64,000 nucleotides of DNA, taken from NCBI GenBank assembly GCA_963691705.1, contig OY829545.1:12601893-12665892 (forward strand), written 5' to 3'. This DNA is from Viola odorata (lineage: Eukaryota > Streptophyta > Magnoliopsida > Malpighiales > Violaceae). The position numbers and the translations under genes are program-made. Under the pieces are notes generated by a model. That model did not search any database and was not told where the DNA came from. It saw nothing but the letters and a program-made list of their open reading frames with translations. Below are positions 39,131 through 50,641 of this stretch, piece by piece (position 1 is the stretch's first letter; each line of letters opens with the position of its first letter).

Positions 39131-40213
39131 TTACTGGGGAATTTTCAGAGCTTCATTGACAAATCTGTCAAGATTAATGAATGATGACCCATTTGATGCA
39201 GCAGCCTCCTCTGCTAGTGTCTTCCATTCTAATGCTTCTTCCCTCATTTTCTTACCATTTTCCCCTTTCATCAACTCCCTCACCTGTATCTCCACCTCAT
39301 CCCTCTTCACACCACTGTTAATCTCCATCCCAAGTCCCCATTCCTTGCACGCATACCGGCAATTCATTTGCTGATCTGCGAAAAACGGCCAGCACACCAT
39401 CGGCACTCTCACCGACAAGCTCTCAATCGTCGATCCCCAACCGCTGTGTGTCAGGAATCCACCCACCGATGGATGATTAAGCACCTCTTCTTGCGGAGAC
39501 CAGCTTGAGATGAACCCATTCTCTTTAACCTCTTCTGCAAACTCAGCTGGCAAAATTGTCGACGTCCCAATTACCAAATCCGACCTTATGACCCACAAGA
39601 AGGGTTGTTTGCTGTTCGCCAATCCCATGGCGAATTCTATCAGTTGCTCCCCTGTCATCACTGCTATGCTCCCAAAATTCACATACACTTCTGGTTCTTC
39701 TTTCCATAAACTGTATCCGATTGATTTCAATGTGTCCTTCTCTGGTGGGATATAGTCGAGGAGTAACTGGAGTGGTCCAATGGCGTAAACAGGAGGGAAA
39801 TCAGAGGAGGAGCCAACTAGAGCCTCTAGTTCCAATGCCTCAAAAGTATGCACACCAACTGCTCGAGAATTCACTACATTCTCTGAAACTTCCATGGTGA
39901 AGTTAAATATTATGTCGTTCGGATCAGTAGTACGACATGCTATTGAGATCTTTCAGACGAATATCTTTCATTCCAGGAATCCAATCTATGATCATTTCCA
40001 GGTACCCATTTGTCAAATAACTCTCATCTGCCACAAAAAAAAGAAACAACAAAACAGTTTAATCTCTCTAGAACTTGCTAAAACGACCATATCGTTCGAT
40101 CTTTAGTCGGAGATGATTAGAAGCGACGTTAATTTAAGACAAATCAGTTTCTATATTTACAAGAACATGAATTTAAGGTGGTTGATTTGTTGTGCATCCA
40201 TCGTACCTTTGAG

Positions 40214-41055
40214 TAGGGATGGTAATTGGGTGGGTATGGAGCGGGTAAACACTTTTCATACCCGCACCCGCATCCATATGAAACGGGTAAAAAAAGAGTA
40301 GTTATACCCACGGATAACCTGCGAATATCCGTATATCCGTGGATACCCGTAAATTTAGTTGAATTTCAAATTTCAATCAAATTAATATATAAAAAAATCA
40401 ATCTAATTTAATAACAATACCACACAATAATACGATACATTAATCCAACATGATTTTTCATTTTTCGTTTGCCAGCAGGTCCAACAATTATTAAATAAAC
40501 AAAAACCTAATTTTAGAGAAAATAAAAACTTGATCATTTGTTTTTATTTTAAAAGACCAAAAAGAAAGTATATTCAAATTGTAAAATAATAAGACTCATG
40601 AGTTTAGAGCGGTTTCATAAATTTAAAGAAATACGAAGCAATGCTCTTTTTTCAAAGATAAATAAATACTATAGTGTTATTTTGAGAAAATATCATCACG
40701 TGGATTAGAATTGGTATAAAAGAAAATTAACATTAAATTTTATTTTTTTATTAAAAGAATGGTTATATAATTTTTCATTATTAGAAAGCCCTCGTGAAAG
40801 AAATTATGAAACTAGCTTTTTCTAGGTTCTACAACAAGTGTCTTATATATTATATATTGAATTAATTATATATTAAAATATTATATATATTTATTTAGTG
40901 CGGGTATTGGAACGGGTAAGCACTATCCATACCCGCACTATGCGAGTGCGGGCATATCCATACCCACAAAATATCTACAATGTGCGGGTAATATCCACCC
41001 ACAATTGCAGATATTGGGCGAATATCTATATCCGCGGGCAAAATTACCATCCCTA
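40214..41055. mobile_element. hAT-like element in the UGT copy A exon 1/intron border
   Basis: 842 bp with inverted ends: TAGGGATGGTAATT at the left and its reverse complement AATTACCATCCCTA at the right. Eight-base flanks CCTTTGAG (40206-40213) and CTTTTGAG (41056-41063) are a target-site duplication with one mismatch; the corresponding uninterrupted site CCTTTGAG is present in copy B. Repeated CCCGCACCCGCA-like motifs lie just inside both ends. There is no transposase frame. Confidence 0.88.
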
Positions 41056-41432
41056 CTTTTGAGTGGAGTGAACCCTTTCTCCTTGAGAGCATAGAATCGC
41101 TTACTTCCCAAGAAAACCACAAGCTCCCATGGCAACGAACATGAGAACAAGGATTCCATGTTCCGAACCAGCAGTGGTGGTGAAGGGCTTGAAAACATCT
41201 GAAACGATGCAAGAAACAGGGGGTGTTGTCTGCTGATCATTCAACCTCAAGATAAGATCTTTAAATGGAGATAACATGTCATTTCTGACCGCGGAGCAAA
41301 GAGAAGGTATGTCTTGCGAATTCTCGGTCACCTTCGAAGGAGGGATCCCATCTGGTATGGTTTCGAATAGAAAATTCGGGAACCCATGGAGGGAAAGATC
41401 AGGGCCTCCTGCCTTCCAGAAACGGTTGTGGT

Positions 41433-42331
41433 CAGGAATGGATCCAGGAATTATTTCCAAGAGGGGCTGCCTTCGAATTTTTTTTTTGGAGTATTTTGAA
41501 GGGAAAGCAATCGAGCTGAAGAAAAGATTGAACTAAATAACAAATATTTAGATAAACTTAACAAAAAGATAAATAAAAAGACAATATAGAAAAAAATTAA
41601 TTATACATTAGAATTTATACAATATACGTACTTCTTACAATTGTTCTCTACGAGGTTTCATTTTTTGAAATCCTTGTATGATTCTCTCATTCTCTACACT
41701 ATCAAAAATATCTCTTTTCATATTTTTTAAGTTTGTATTTGACATATATTTTAATACTCACACTCTTCAATAATAAAAGGATAATTAGTAAAATTAGATA
41801 AAAAAAATCTAAAAAAATAGTAAAATATTATTTAATTTGAGATAATAAAAAACCCCAAAATGTCATTTAATTTAAAACGGAGACACATATAAAGTGGCGA
41901 AGCTAAGATAATTTTTTGGAAAATTTTAAACTTTAACGTCCTTATAAAATAATATAAAATAAAAGACTAAATAGATTGATAATTTTATAAGAAGAAAAAT
42001 ATGAGTTTATTTACAAAGGATAGTTAAAATTTTAAAGGTCATTACGGGAGTACTTTCTTACAAACAAACAAAAAATCTTTAGGAATTATTATAAGAAAAA
42101 TAAAAAGACAGATGTTGTTTTTTGGTTGAGGAGAGGAGAGGAGAGGCAGAGGCAAAGGCTAGGGATTGGATTTGGTCGAGGAGAGGAGAGGGATGAACGG
42201 AGCCAATTCAATTAATTGATGTGCGGCCAAAGTTGAAAAGCCAAATTGAAAGATTGTGGCTGGGCTAATGGGCCTATTAAAAAAAATTGATTGGGCCAGG
42301 GTGGGCATTCCCCTAGCTGGATCCGTGCCTG
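41433..42331. mobile_element. hAT-like element in UGT copy A exon 1
   Basis: 899 bp starting CAGGAATGGATCCAGG and ending with the reverse complement of CAGGCACGGATCCAGC. An exact 8-bp duplication GTTGTGGT flanks it (41425-41432 and 42332-42339), as expected for hAT insertion. Just inside the left end is GGCTGCCTTCGAATTTTTTT followed by GGAGTATTTTGAAGGGAAAG, shared with the elements at 50642 and 57984. No transposase frame. Confidence 0.85.
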
Positions 42332-42520
42332 GTTGTGGTTGAATTCCGTGTTGACAAACGTGATGCGGAAACCTTTGTAGTAGTATAGAAGCTTGGCTAG
42401 GTTAAGCATCGTCTTGATATGGCCTTGAAGTGGATGTGGTAAGACCACCGCATGTGGTGGTTGCTGTGGTGGTGTTTGTGCTTCGTCACCTCCACCATCC
42501 TTTATTCCCATCTTATCTAA

Positions 42521-42942
42521 CAAAAATCTTTCAGAAATAACTTTAAAACTAAATATATATCCAAACGGTAGGAATTGAATAATTTACCTTATAAACTAGA
42601 CCAAAATCTCCTTCTCCAAGTTTGTTTTCAATACAAAAATGATTGGTTGCTTCTTGTACCTTATTGAATCTAATCAAAAGAAAGTCCTCAGATTTGCCTA
42701 GCATCTCTCCGTTTAGGGTTTCATTGGAGTACTCAAGTAATTGAACCTCTTGGCTATTATTTTCATTCTCCTCTAAGGCATTTCTTGTACACTTCCTTCT
42801 CCATATGATGAAGGTGGTGCAAGAACCGAACAACACCACACCTACAATTGCTGATACACTTATGCCCACTTTAATCCATGTTGCTCTGCTTCTTCCTTGT
42901 GTTTGTTACCCAACAAGCATGTTATTATTTGTAGTAGAACAA
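42521..42942 (-). pseudogene. Receptor-like kinase N-terminal exon, left duplicate
   Basis: On the minus strand this encodes the membrane-spanning and juxtamembrane part of a receptor-like kinase of the S-domain/G-type lectin class: a TM segment ([18 protein letters not shown]), basic stop-transfer WRRK, then FNKVQEATNHFCIENKLGEG and the glycine loop up to VYK, with donor AAG|GTAAAT at 42588-42586. It is repeated almost exactly at 44433-44854 (offset 1,912 bp). The exons that should follow it (kinase lobe) lie to the right on the opposite strand, so it cannot be spliced to them. Confidence 0.8.
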
Positions 42943-43046
42943 TAAATAGAAGCGAGAGGGGAGAGGAAATATATGAATTTCAATGCTCAATTTTGCTGGT
43001 TACATTAAATTTGCCAATAATTAAAAAAAAGTCAATTTATATGCGG

Positions 43047-44088
43047 GGTATATTAGAAGATGGCAGAGAAGTTGCCCTTAAGAGGCTTTCAGTAACTTCC
43101 GGCCAAGGACTACATGAATTCATGAATGAGGTCGCTTTAATTACCAAATTGCAACACATAAATCTTGTTAGACTCTTGGGATGCTGCTTCGAAACGAGCA
43201 AGAAATTACTCATTTACGAGTACATGCCCAATAGGAGCCTCGATTTCTTTCTCTTTAGTTTGACTCTACAACTTTACAAACTCTCATTTTAGTCTATATA
43301 TAAACTATTTTATTACTACAAGCGTTCTGAAAACGATGTCCTAAAAAGATGTTTATGTAACCATTTTGTATCGCCGTTCTATTTTATTGGATTGGTGAAC
43401 TAGTGAGTAACATAATCATCGTTTCCTTAATTTATTTTTTTTCTTTTTTTTTCTTATAAAATAATATTATTTTCTCGAACCACGGGGAATATGTTCTATA
43501 TTTTTGTTCAATAATTGCAATCAAAAGCAATGGCTTAATTAGAACTTGTTGTGGTAGATTTAGGAAGTAGAAAAGTAGTATAATTAACTTTTGTTACAAG
43601 TACGTTTCTAATCAGATTCTAGCAGTGGTGCGCAGCTTGATTGGCAAAAACGCCTAGTGGAGTTGTTAAAAGATTTTTGGTTCTTCATAAAGATTCTCGT
43701 CTCAAAATTATTCACAGGAACCTCAAATCCAGCAATATTTTGCTTGACTGTGACATGAATCCAAAGATATTTGATTTTGGGTTGACAAGTATTTTTGGTG
43801 GAAACCAAACTGAGGCTAATACCAACAGAATTGTTCGAACATAGTAAGTATATCTATTTTTATAGGATAAGAAAAGTTATTCATATTAAATTACAAATTA
43901 ATATCAAGCTTTTTCTCTTTTTCTTTGAATTTTGCAGTGGATACATGTCACCAGAGTATGCGATGGAAGGATTATTTTCTGTAAAATTAGATATTTTCAG
44001 CTTTGGTGTTCTCGTAGTGGAGATTATTAGCGGGAGAAAGAACAATGGCTTTCATAATAGAGAAGAATGGGAAAGCATGTTATCATAT
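43047..44088 (+). pseudogene. Receptor-like kinase catalytic exons (S-domain RLK type)
   Basis: Three exon remnants on the plus strand. 43047-43256 encodes [15 protein letters not shown] (catalytic Lys kept) to [13 protein letters not shown]; its acceptor has become GCGG instead of an AG. About 43617-43845 covers LDWQKRL and, after a frameshift, [20 protein letters not shown] and [20 protein letters not shown]; the catalytic HRD is HRN. 43938-44088 encodes [20 protein letters not shown] and [18 protein letters not shown]. The C-lobe end is missing. The lost acceptor, frameshift and HRN change make this non-functional. Confidence 0.85.
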
Positions 44089-44432
44089 GTATGTCTAATC
44101 TCAATTCTTGTTTTTTCAGTAAAAAGAACCATAATTCTTAACTTACACGAAAGAGATTTCAAAATGCATTTGTTTGGTAGATGTCTCTCAATTAAGAAAA
44201 TAAAATACATAAGTTACATAACTTTGTAACTAATCAATATCCTCTCTTTTCTTAGTTTTTCAGCAATTAAAAAACATGTTATAATTTTAATTAAAAAATA
44301 GTTAATTTTGAATTGGACAATTTAAAGTAGATTTAATTAAAATAATTAATAGAGTGATTTACTTTGTGTGATTATAAATTTATAACTAAAAAGACAAGTT
44401 TCTTTTCCTTTCTTAAAAAAAAACTAAAAAGA

Positions 44433-44854
44433 CAAAAATCTTTCAGAAATAACTTTAAAATTTAATATATATCCAAACGGTAGGAGTTGAATAATTTACC
44501 TTGTAAACTAGACCAAAGCCTCCTTCTACAAGTTTATTTTCAATACAAAAATGATTGGTTGCTTCTTGTACCTTATTGAATCTAATCAAAAGAAAGTCCT
44601 TAGATTTGCCTAGCATCTCTCCGTTTAGGGTTTCATTGGAGTACTGAAGTAATTGAACCTCTTGGCTATTATTTTCATTCTCCTCTAAGGCATTTCTTGT
44701 ACACTTCCTTCTTCATATGATGAAGGTGGTGCAAGAACCGAACAACACCACACCTACAATTGCTGACACACTTATGCCCACTTTAATCCATGTTGCTATG
44801 CTTCTTCCTTGTGTTTGTTACCCAACAAGCATGTTATTATTTGTAGTAGAACAA
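44433..44854 (-). pseudogene. Receptor-like kinase N-terminal exon, right duplicate
   Basis: Second copy of the 42521-42942 segment in the same (minus) orientation, differing at scattered positions, for example GCCTCCTTCTACAAG versus ATCTCCTTCTCCAAG on the plus strand, and with a changed residue near the stop-transfer segment. It lies immediately beside the FANCD2-like exon (44881). The two copies flank the oppositely oriented kinase exons. Confidence 0.8.
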
Positions 44855-44880
44855 AATATAGTATATACTTCTTTCAAAAC

Positions 44881-45633
44881 CTGTGGAGGTTTTGGGGAGA
44901 CTGAATGTAGGGGTGGTAATATAGACAACTGTTCATATGCCCGACCCGTCAGTCCATGTACCATTTAATAAACAGGTTGGGTCAGACCCGTCCAGCTATA
45001 TACATGGACAGACGAGACAAACTCGACGGGTTCCCGTCTGTCCGTTTAGTATTTAATTTAAAAAAAAAATTATTATTAAAATTTTTATTATTTTTATAAA
45101 AAATATATTTTTCAAAAAAATTACTCTTATTTTTCAAAACAAATAATTTATAAAAAAAAATTCAAGTTTCAGAAAAAAATTATTGTTGGACGGGAATTCG
45201 TTCAAACCCGGCTAATTTAGATGGACGGGTTTGATCCGTCCGTTTATTAAATGAACCTGAACAAGTCTGTCCAGTTTTCTTGTTGGACTAAATGGAATTG
45301 GTACATGAACGTTCGTCCGTCCCATATTGCCACCCCTAACTGAATGTAAGCAGAGAAGGCGACGAGGAAATCGGAGCGGACGGCGGGGGCATTATCGGAA
45401 GATGAGAAGAGACGGACGAGGTGAGCGCGGAAGTTGTGAGGGCGGGATGGGAGGCACGGTGGGCCCAATGGATTGATGAGAGTGCAGCCTGCATCCGCTA
45501 GAACCGACACCATTTTTTCGAATTGAGACGACGACGGCTGCGTAGGTTTGGGAATTTTCGGCGGAGGCATGGCGGCGGAGGAGGGAGAGCGTTTCCGGGA
45601 AGCGGATTGCTGTGGCTTCCGGAGGAGCACCAT
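44881..45633 (-). pseudogene. FANCD2-like first exon, orphaned and split by a hAT-like element
   Basis: Minus-strand exon starting MVLLRKPQQSASRKRSPSSA and containing KMVSVLADAGCTLINPLGPP, CLPSRPHNFRAHLVRLFSSS and RSDFLVAFSAYIQ. From memory this matches the start of plant Fanconi anemia D2 proteins, the ubiquitinated scaffold of interstrand cross-link repair. After removal of the insertion 44908-45338 the frame continues SPQNLHR to a donor CACAG|GTTTTG at 44881. The roughly 1,400 further residues of FANCD2 are absent; the next DNA is the receptor-kinase duplicate. So only exon 1 is here and it is interrupted. The identification rests on a short N-terminus and is moderate. Confidence 0.6.
44908..45338. 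mobile_element. hAT-like element in the FANCD2-like exon
   Basis: 431 bp with inverted ends TAGGGGTGGTAATAT and ATATTGCCACCCCTA (14 of 15 match) and a perfect 8-bp duplication ACTGAATG (44900-44907, 45339-45346). Subterminal GACCCGTC and CGTCCGTC motifs. No transposase. Confidence 0.93.
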
Positions 45634-46488
45634 TTCTTTCTTTTCTTTCCGGTGTCTCTGATTTTCTCACCTTCAATTTTTCAGTTGGGGTTGTTCAATT
45701 TCAGCGAAGGGACAAAGTGGAGGAGAGAATGAGATTGGAGTGGAGCTTAAAATTTGAAAGGGAAAAACAAAAAGGCGCCAAATTGTCACGCGAGATAAAT
45801 CCCAGAATTCGTCTTGGTTAGACTTCTCGTTTTAAGTGGGCTCTTGATACTGGGCCGCTCGACTTATATGTGGCCTGGCTGCAAAGTTTTGCCCAAATGA
45901 AATGGGCTTTAACACCAATAAGGCTATAACCATGGGTTTTCAATAAATGCAGATCGTATTGGGCCTATTTTTTATTATTTATTTATTTTGTAAATAACCC
46001 ACAAATTCCAATTGCCGTTTTTTTTATTTACATAAGATTTATAATTATATAATCGGTATTAGTAGAGCTGTCAATTCGGGTCTGCGGGTCCGGATCTGAT
46101 CCGCCTCGACCAGACCCGAACACAATCATGACCAGGAGTAGACCCATCAACGTATATTTACATTATAAGTATTAAAAACATTATAAGTATTTACATGTTG
46201 ACTCATCAACGTATATTTTTTTATGTAATTTTAATATGAAGACTGATAATATCATTAAAAAAGATCAAAAATCCAAATAACTGTAAATAAAAATAAATAA
46301 GAGGGCTAAATTTAGAGAGAAAAACTTAAGAATGGAATCCGTACATAAGAACTCTATAATATCTTTCCCTATCAAATATTCTTTTGTTTTTTCTGAAATT
46401 CATTTATTAGGTCACATGCGAGCCAGACCCAAAACGCAATAAATATGGGCTATCTGCTCATAGACCCCATGTCCTGATTGATGGGATT
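45634..46488. other. Intergenic; one hAT-type end near 46063
   Basis: The right side of the FANCD2-like exon (its former 5' UTR) is followed by AT-rich DNA. At 46063 TAGAGCTGTCAATTCGGGTC followed by repeated CCGGATC/CAGACCC motifs looks like one end of a hAT-type element; a matching right end may lie near 46450 but is not clear. Confidence 0.4.
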
Positions 46489-48167
46489 TTAATTTTTGGA
46501 CAGAAGAGCTTGATTGATGAATCGTTCAAGATTAATGGATGATGACCCACTTGGTGCTGCAGCTTCCTCTGCTAGTTTCTTCCACTCCAGTGCCTTCACC
46601 CTCATCATCTTACCCTTCTCTCCATTCATTAACTCTCTCACCAACTCCTCCACCTCATCTCTTTTGGCATCACTCTCGATCTCCATCCCAACTCCCCATT
46701 CCTTGCACGCATACAGACAATTCGTTTGCTGATCTGCAAAAAACGGCCAGCACACCATCGGCACTCCCGCAGACAAGCTCTCGATCGTCGATCCCCAACC
46801 GCTGTGCGTCAGGAAGCCGCCCACCGATGGATGATTAAGCACGTCTTCTTGCGGACACCAGCTCGTGATGAAACCGTTCTCTTTAACCCCTTCCGCAAAC
46901 TCCGCCGGCAAAATTGTCGTCGCACCCATTACCAAATCTGGCCTTATGACCCACAGGAATGATTGCTTGCTGTTCGCCAATCCCATGGCGAATTCCATCA
47001 GCTGCTCCCCTGTCATCACTGCTATGCTCCCAAAATTCACATACACCACTGATTTGGGTTCTTTGGATTCCAGCCATTTGAGACATTCTGCTTCTTCTTT
47101 CCATAAACTGTATCCGATTGATTTCAATGTGTCCTTCTCCGGTGGGATTTGGTCGAGCAGTAACTGGAGCGGTCCGATGGCGTAAACAGGGGGGAAAACA
47201 GAGGAGCAACCAGCTAGAACGTCTGGTTCCAATGCCTCAAAAGTATGCACACCAAGTGCTTGAGAATATACCGCTGTCTCGGCAACTCCCATGGTGAAAT
47301 TAAATACAATTTCGTTCGGATCTGTGGTTCGAAGGAAGCTTGGAAGATCCTTAAGACGGATATCTTTCATTCCGGGAACCCAATCCACGGTTGTTTCAAG
47401 ATATCCATTACTCAGATAGCTCTCATCTGCACCAAAACAAATTAATTAAACTTTGATGATCATTATTTCAAAAGAAAAAATATGTATTAAGTACTTAACA
47501 GATACGCGTGAGAAAGATACCACTAGAGACTCAAACACAGGTTTGAGGTTTGAATCCCGACTCGCTAATAAATAAAAAACTTAGCTACATATACGCTGCT
47601 GGTAAAGAGAGAAATATTAAAGTACAAGCAGTAGTGATTTTGTTTATTACCTTTGAGTGGAAAGAAGCCTTTTTCCTTGAGAGGGAGGAGTTGCTTGAAT
47701 CCCATGAAACCACAAGCACCCATGGTGACAAACATGACCACAGGGAGTCCAAGTTCACGGCCGGCAGCGACGGTGAAGGGCGTGAACGGATCAGAAAGGA
47801 TGCAAGTGACTGGTTTCTGCTCATTCAATCTCACAACAAGTTCTACAAATGGGGATAACATGTTGTTCATCATTGCATAGCAAAGAGAAGGTATGTCTTG
47901 AGAAGCGTCAGTGACATCAGAAGGAGGGAGACCGTCAGGTATGGTCTCGAACCGGAAATCGGGTAATCCATCAAGAGCATGGAATCCTCCTGATTTCAGG
48001 AAACGGTTGTGGTTGAACTCTGTGTTTACGAATGTGATCTTGAAACCTCTGTAGTACAGAAGTTTTGCTAGTTTAAGGATTGTCTTGATATGGCCTTGAA
48101 GTGGGCCTGGGATGACAACAAGATGAGGTGCTGTCTGATCATCACCACCTTCAACTCTCAATCCCAT
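46489..48167 (-). CDS. UGT85-type UDP-glucosyltransferase, copy B (intact)
   Basis: Transfers glucose from UDP-glucose to a small acceptor; UGT85 enzymes act on cyanohydrins, terpenoids, iridoids or phenolics, and the acceptor cannot be read from sequence. Two exons, 48167-47651 and 47426-46489, give 484 residues, the normal family length. The ATG at 48167 is the only good start. The N-terminal domain has PHLVVIPGPLQGHIK with the catalytic-type His at 26, FVNTEFNHNRFLKSGGFHAL, and Asp 126 in CILSDPFTPF. The C-terminal PSPG box (residues 362-405) reads [20 protein letters not shown] and ends FFADQ; GWGS replaces the common GWNS. The single intron (224 bp) is at a position typical of UGT85. It lies between disrupted copies A (same strand) and C (opposite strand) and is the only apparently functional UGT in the window. 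Confidence 0.93.
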
Positions 48168-49338
48168 CTTTATTTTTCCCTTTTCCCCTTAATTTGTGTG
48201 TGCGCTTGGTTCGCCCAACTCTTAATGTACATTCTGGTTTGTGATATGGTCTATATATATAGACAACTTTTTTTTTCCGGGAGCATGAATCTCAACTCAT
48301 AGTAGTAAAGTAATCTCGAACATTACCTGACTTTTAAAGAACGATAACTTCCCAATATGATTTTCTTATACCCATCTAGCTCTTCATTAAGCTCACTGCA
48401 TGGAAAAAATATTACTATTGATTACGGGTGCAATCCATACCCATTCAAACACTTTTACCTAAGTATACCCATATAATTTAAGTGGGTGTCAAATAGGTAT
48501 CCATTAATTTTTATATGGATATAAATGGGTAACTATTTCATCTTAGATAAAATAAATGGGTTTAAATGGATATACTCAATTAAACTCTGTAAATTTAAAT
48601 TTTATCATATTCACCTAATTTGATCAAATATTATTATTTTGACTACAAATAAAAGTGTTTGATCAATTAGGTTTAGGTTTAACAATGTAGACTCGGGTTT
48701 GATTATATAGGTTCGAGTTTGACCGTGTATACCTGGGTCTGATCATGTAGACTCGAATTTGACCATTTAGGTTCTAGTTTTGACCATTTAGGCTCGAGTT
48801 TTGACCATGTAGACTTGAATTTGACCGTTTAGGTTCGAGATTTGACCATTTAGGTCCGATTTTACCCATGTAAACTTGGATCTGATCATATAAATTTAAA
48901 TTTGACCATTTAAACTCGATTTTTAACCATATAAACTACGAGATTTCCCAAAATCCTTAGTTAAATATTTAGAATATATATAGTTTAATTTAGTAATATT
49001 ATATTAAAAACATTCATTATTTAGTGTATATATAGTTTTAAGATTTGACGATGATTCTCTGAATTTTTTTCCTTCGTAATAACATGAAAATTGAAATGAT
49101 ATATAACACGATAAATAATTACTCACACGACAAATTGAAATATGATAAATGAACCCCCTCCCGCCACCCCTAAAAAAATAAAATAAAAATTCAAAATTTT
49201 GATGAGCAGTGATATACCTAAAAGTACACGTGTCATTTTTATAGTTATTTATTTAAATAAAAATAAAAATATAACTTAATTAGGAAGGGATAACATCAAT
49301 CATATATTGACACATCTATTAGTACAGTAAAATAGTTA
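48168..49338. promoter_or_regulatory. Upstream of UGT copy B; repeat-rich
   Basis: The first few hundred bases should hold the copy B promoter; TATATATATAGACAA at about 48250 is a TATA-box-like candidate upstream of the ATG at 48167. Beyond 48420 a region of TATCCA/ACCCAT repeats and then the tandem repeat listed separately are seen. No gene. Confidence 0.4.
48670..48940. repeat. Degenerate tandem repeat with about 22-bp period
   Basis: About twelve imperfect units of the type TTTGACCATTTAGGTTCGAG, with variants GACCATGTAGACTCGA. Units are diverged and AT-rich at the right side. Confidence 0.75.
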
Positions 49339-49596
49339 CTCCCTCCTTCCCCAATTAAATGTCTTTCTCACATCCAATATTCAGTAGGGAACGCATATCG
49401 AGGAGGTCGGATGAGGTACTATTTGACCTCAAAAAATTCCGTACTTTTTTTCGAACGTACGTTAAGGATTAACGTACTTCTGAGAAAAATTCGGGGCAAA
49501 ATTGTCTCAAATAGTGACTGTTCCGGCCGTCTTAAGATACGTTCCGAAACAGTAAAAGCAAAAGCTAAAACGACATTTAATTGGGGAAGGAGGGAG
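49339..49596. mobile_element. Stowaway-like MITE
   Basis: 258 bp flanked by TA (49337-49338 and 49597-49598). Terminal inverted repeats CTCCCTCCTTCCCCAATTAA continue ATGTC on both sides, about 25 bp with almost perfect match. Same terminal CTCCCTCC as the element at 13815, so the same Tc1/mariner superfamily. Confidence 0.92.
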
Positions 49597-49598
49597 TA

Positions 49599-50633
49599 GT
49601 ATCTAAAACATTATTCTAAATTGATACGTACGCGCCATACATACATTTTTTTTTTAAAATGATAACTTATTATCAATACAATACTAGAGATCGAACTTTA
49701 TATTGTAAAAACGACATCCAATAACCAATTGAAGTACAATAACATCATAATGTGTTTTGTACAACTTACATGTGCCAATAAATTTTGATTTAACTAAGGA
49801 AAAGTGACGGAAAGGAGAGGAGAGGAAGGGAGTAATTTTTTATTTCCTTTGTATGGGTGTCATTTTGGGAGAGAAAAAATGATGAGTAAATTTACTTTTA
49901 TATTTAATTGATTACCATTAAAAAGATGAATCTAAGAGGTTAAAATAGGAACACATGACTTAAAATTTTAATTTCTCTCCATTTACTCTCATTTCCTCCC
50001 ACTTATGGGAGTAAATATTTTTTAAGTTAGGAGGGAAGTTAAGTTCTAAAATTTACTCTCATTCTCCCTCTTTACTCTCCTTTCCCTCTTTTTCCATCAT
50101 TTATTTTTATTCCCATACGGAGGAACTTTAAAAAGTTCCATCCCTTTCCCTTCCTTTCCCTCATCCCATACTAATCCTAAGGCAACTTCGTCAGACCCTG
50201 TGCTTTAGTTCCCATGCTGGTTAACATGTAATAAATATTTGAACCTAATTTCTCGGAACTAAATCATGTTCGGCATTTGTCTTTTGAGAATACTTATGTT
50301 CGGTATTTAATCATTCAAATTAATCAAAATTATTTTATTTATGTTTAGTGGTAGCAATTAGCATATACTTTCGTTCTTATGTTAGTTGGTTCTTTTAATT
50401 AACGAGTTTATAATTTAGTAGGATATAGTAACGAGGACAAAAATCATAGATTTCACAGGCTTATTATTTACAGTTTTATCCTTAATGGAAAAAAGAATTC
50501 GCAACAAAACATTAACAGTAACATCAATACTACTATTATATTAAAGCACATGCAAAAATAAGTCGAGAGAGAATTTGAGGTCATCCAAGTAGGCATTAAC
50601 GAGAGGGGAAAAAATGTAGTTAAATATGCTTAT
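49599..50633. other. Intergenic, nothing recognised
   Basis: AT-rich DNA with CTCTC/TTCCC-rich patches at 49800-50170. No coding similarity. Confidence 0.5.
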
Positions 50634-50641
50634 GTTCTCTT

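Larger units (their letters stand above)
39131..42511 (-). pseudogene. UGT85-type glucosyltransferase, copy A (disrupted)
   Basis: Family 1 UDP-glucosyltransferase related to intact copy B. The ATG is at 42511 (MGIKDGGGDEAQTPPQQPPH). Exon 1 runs 42511-42332, is interrupted by an 899-bp hAT-like insertion (41433-42331) within FNHN, and resumes at 41432 (HNRFWKAGGPDLSLHG). A +1 frameshift near MGACGFLG (about 41105) gives a stop. At the exon-intron border a second hAT-like element (40214-41055) is inserted. Exon 2 runs 40027-39131; a 2-nt deletion near 39945 shifts the frame, and compared with copy B it lacks 39 nt (13 residues after SLWKEE). The PSPG box remains but is altered (WSPQEEVLNH, ESLSVRVPMVC). 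It cannot give a full-length enzyme. The 254-residue frame 39131-39895 is the intact remainder of exon 2. Confidence 0.9.

Noticed and set aside
40895..41240. Minus-strand frames across the 41.0-kb region
   Set aside because: They join UGT copy A exon 1 residues to the hAT-like element by chance and do not represent a protein.
46514..47185. Four plus-strand frames of 72-106 residues over UGT copy B
   Set aside because: Antisense shadows of the intact UGT exon 2, kept open by its codon composition; similar frames occur opposite copies A and C.
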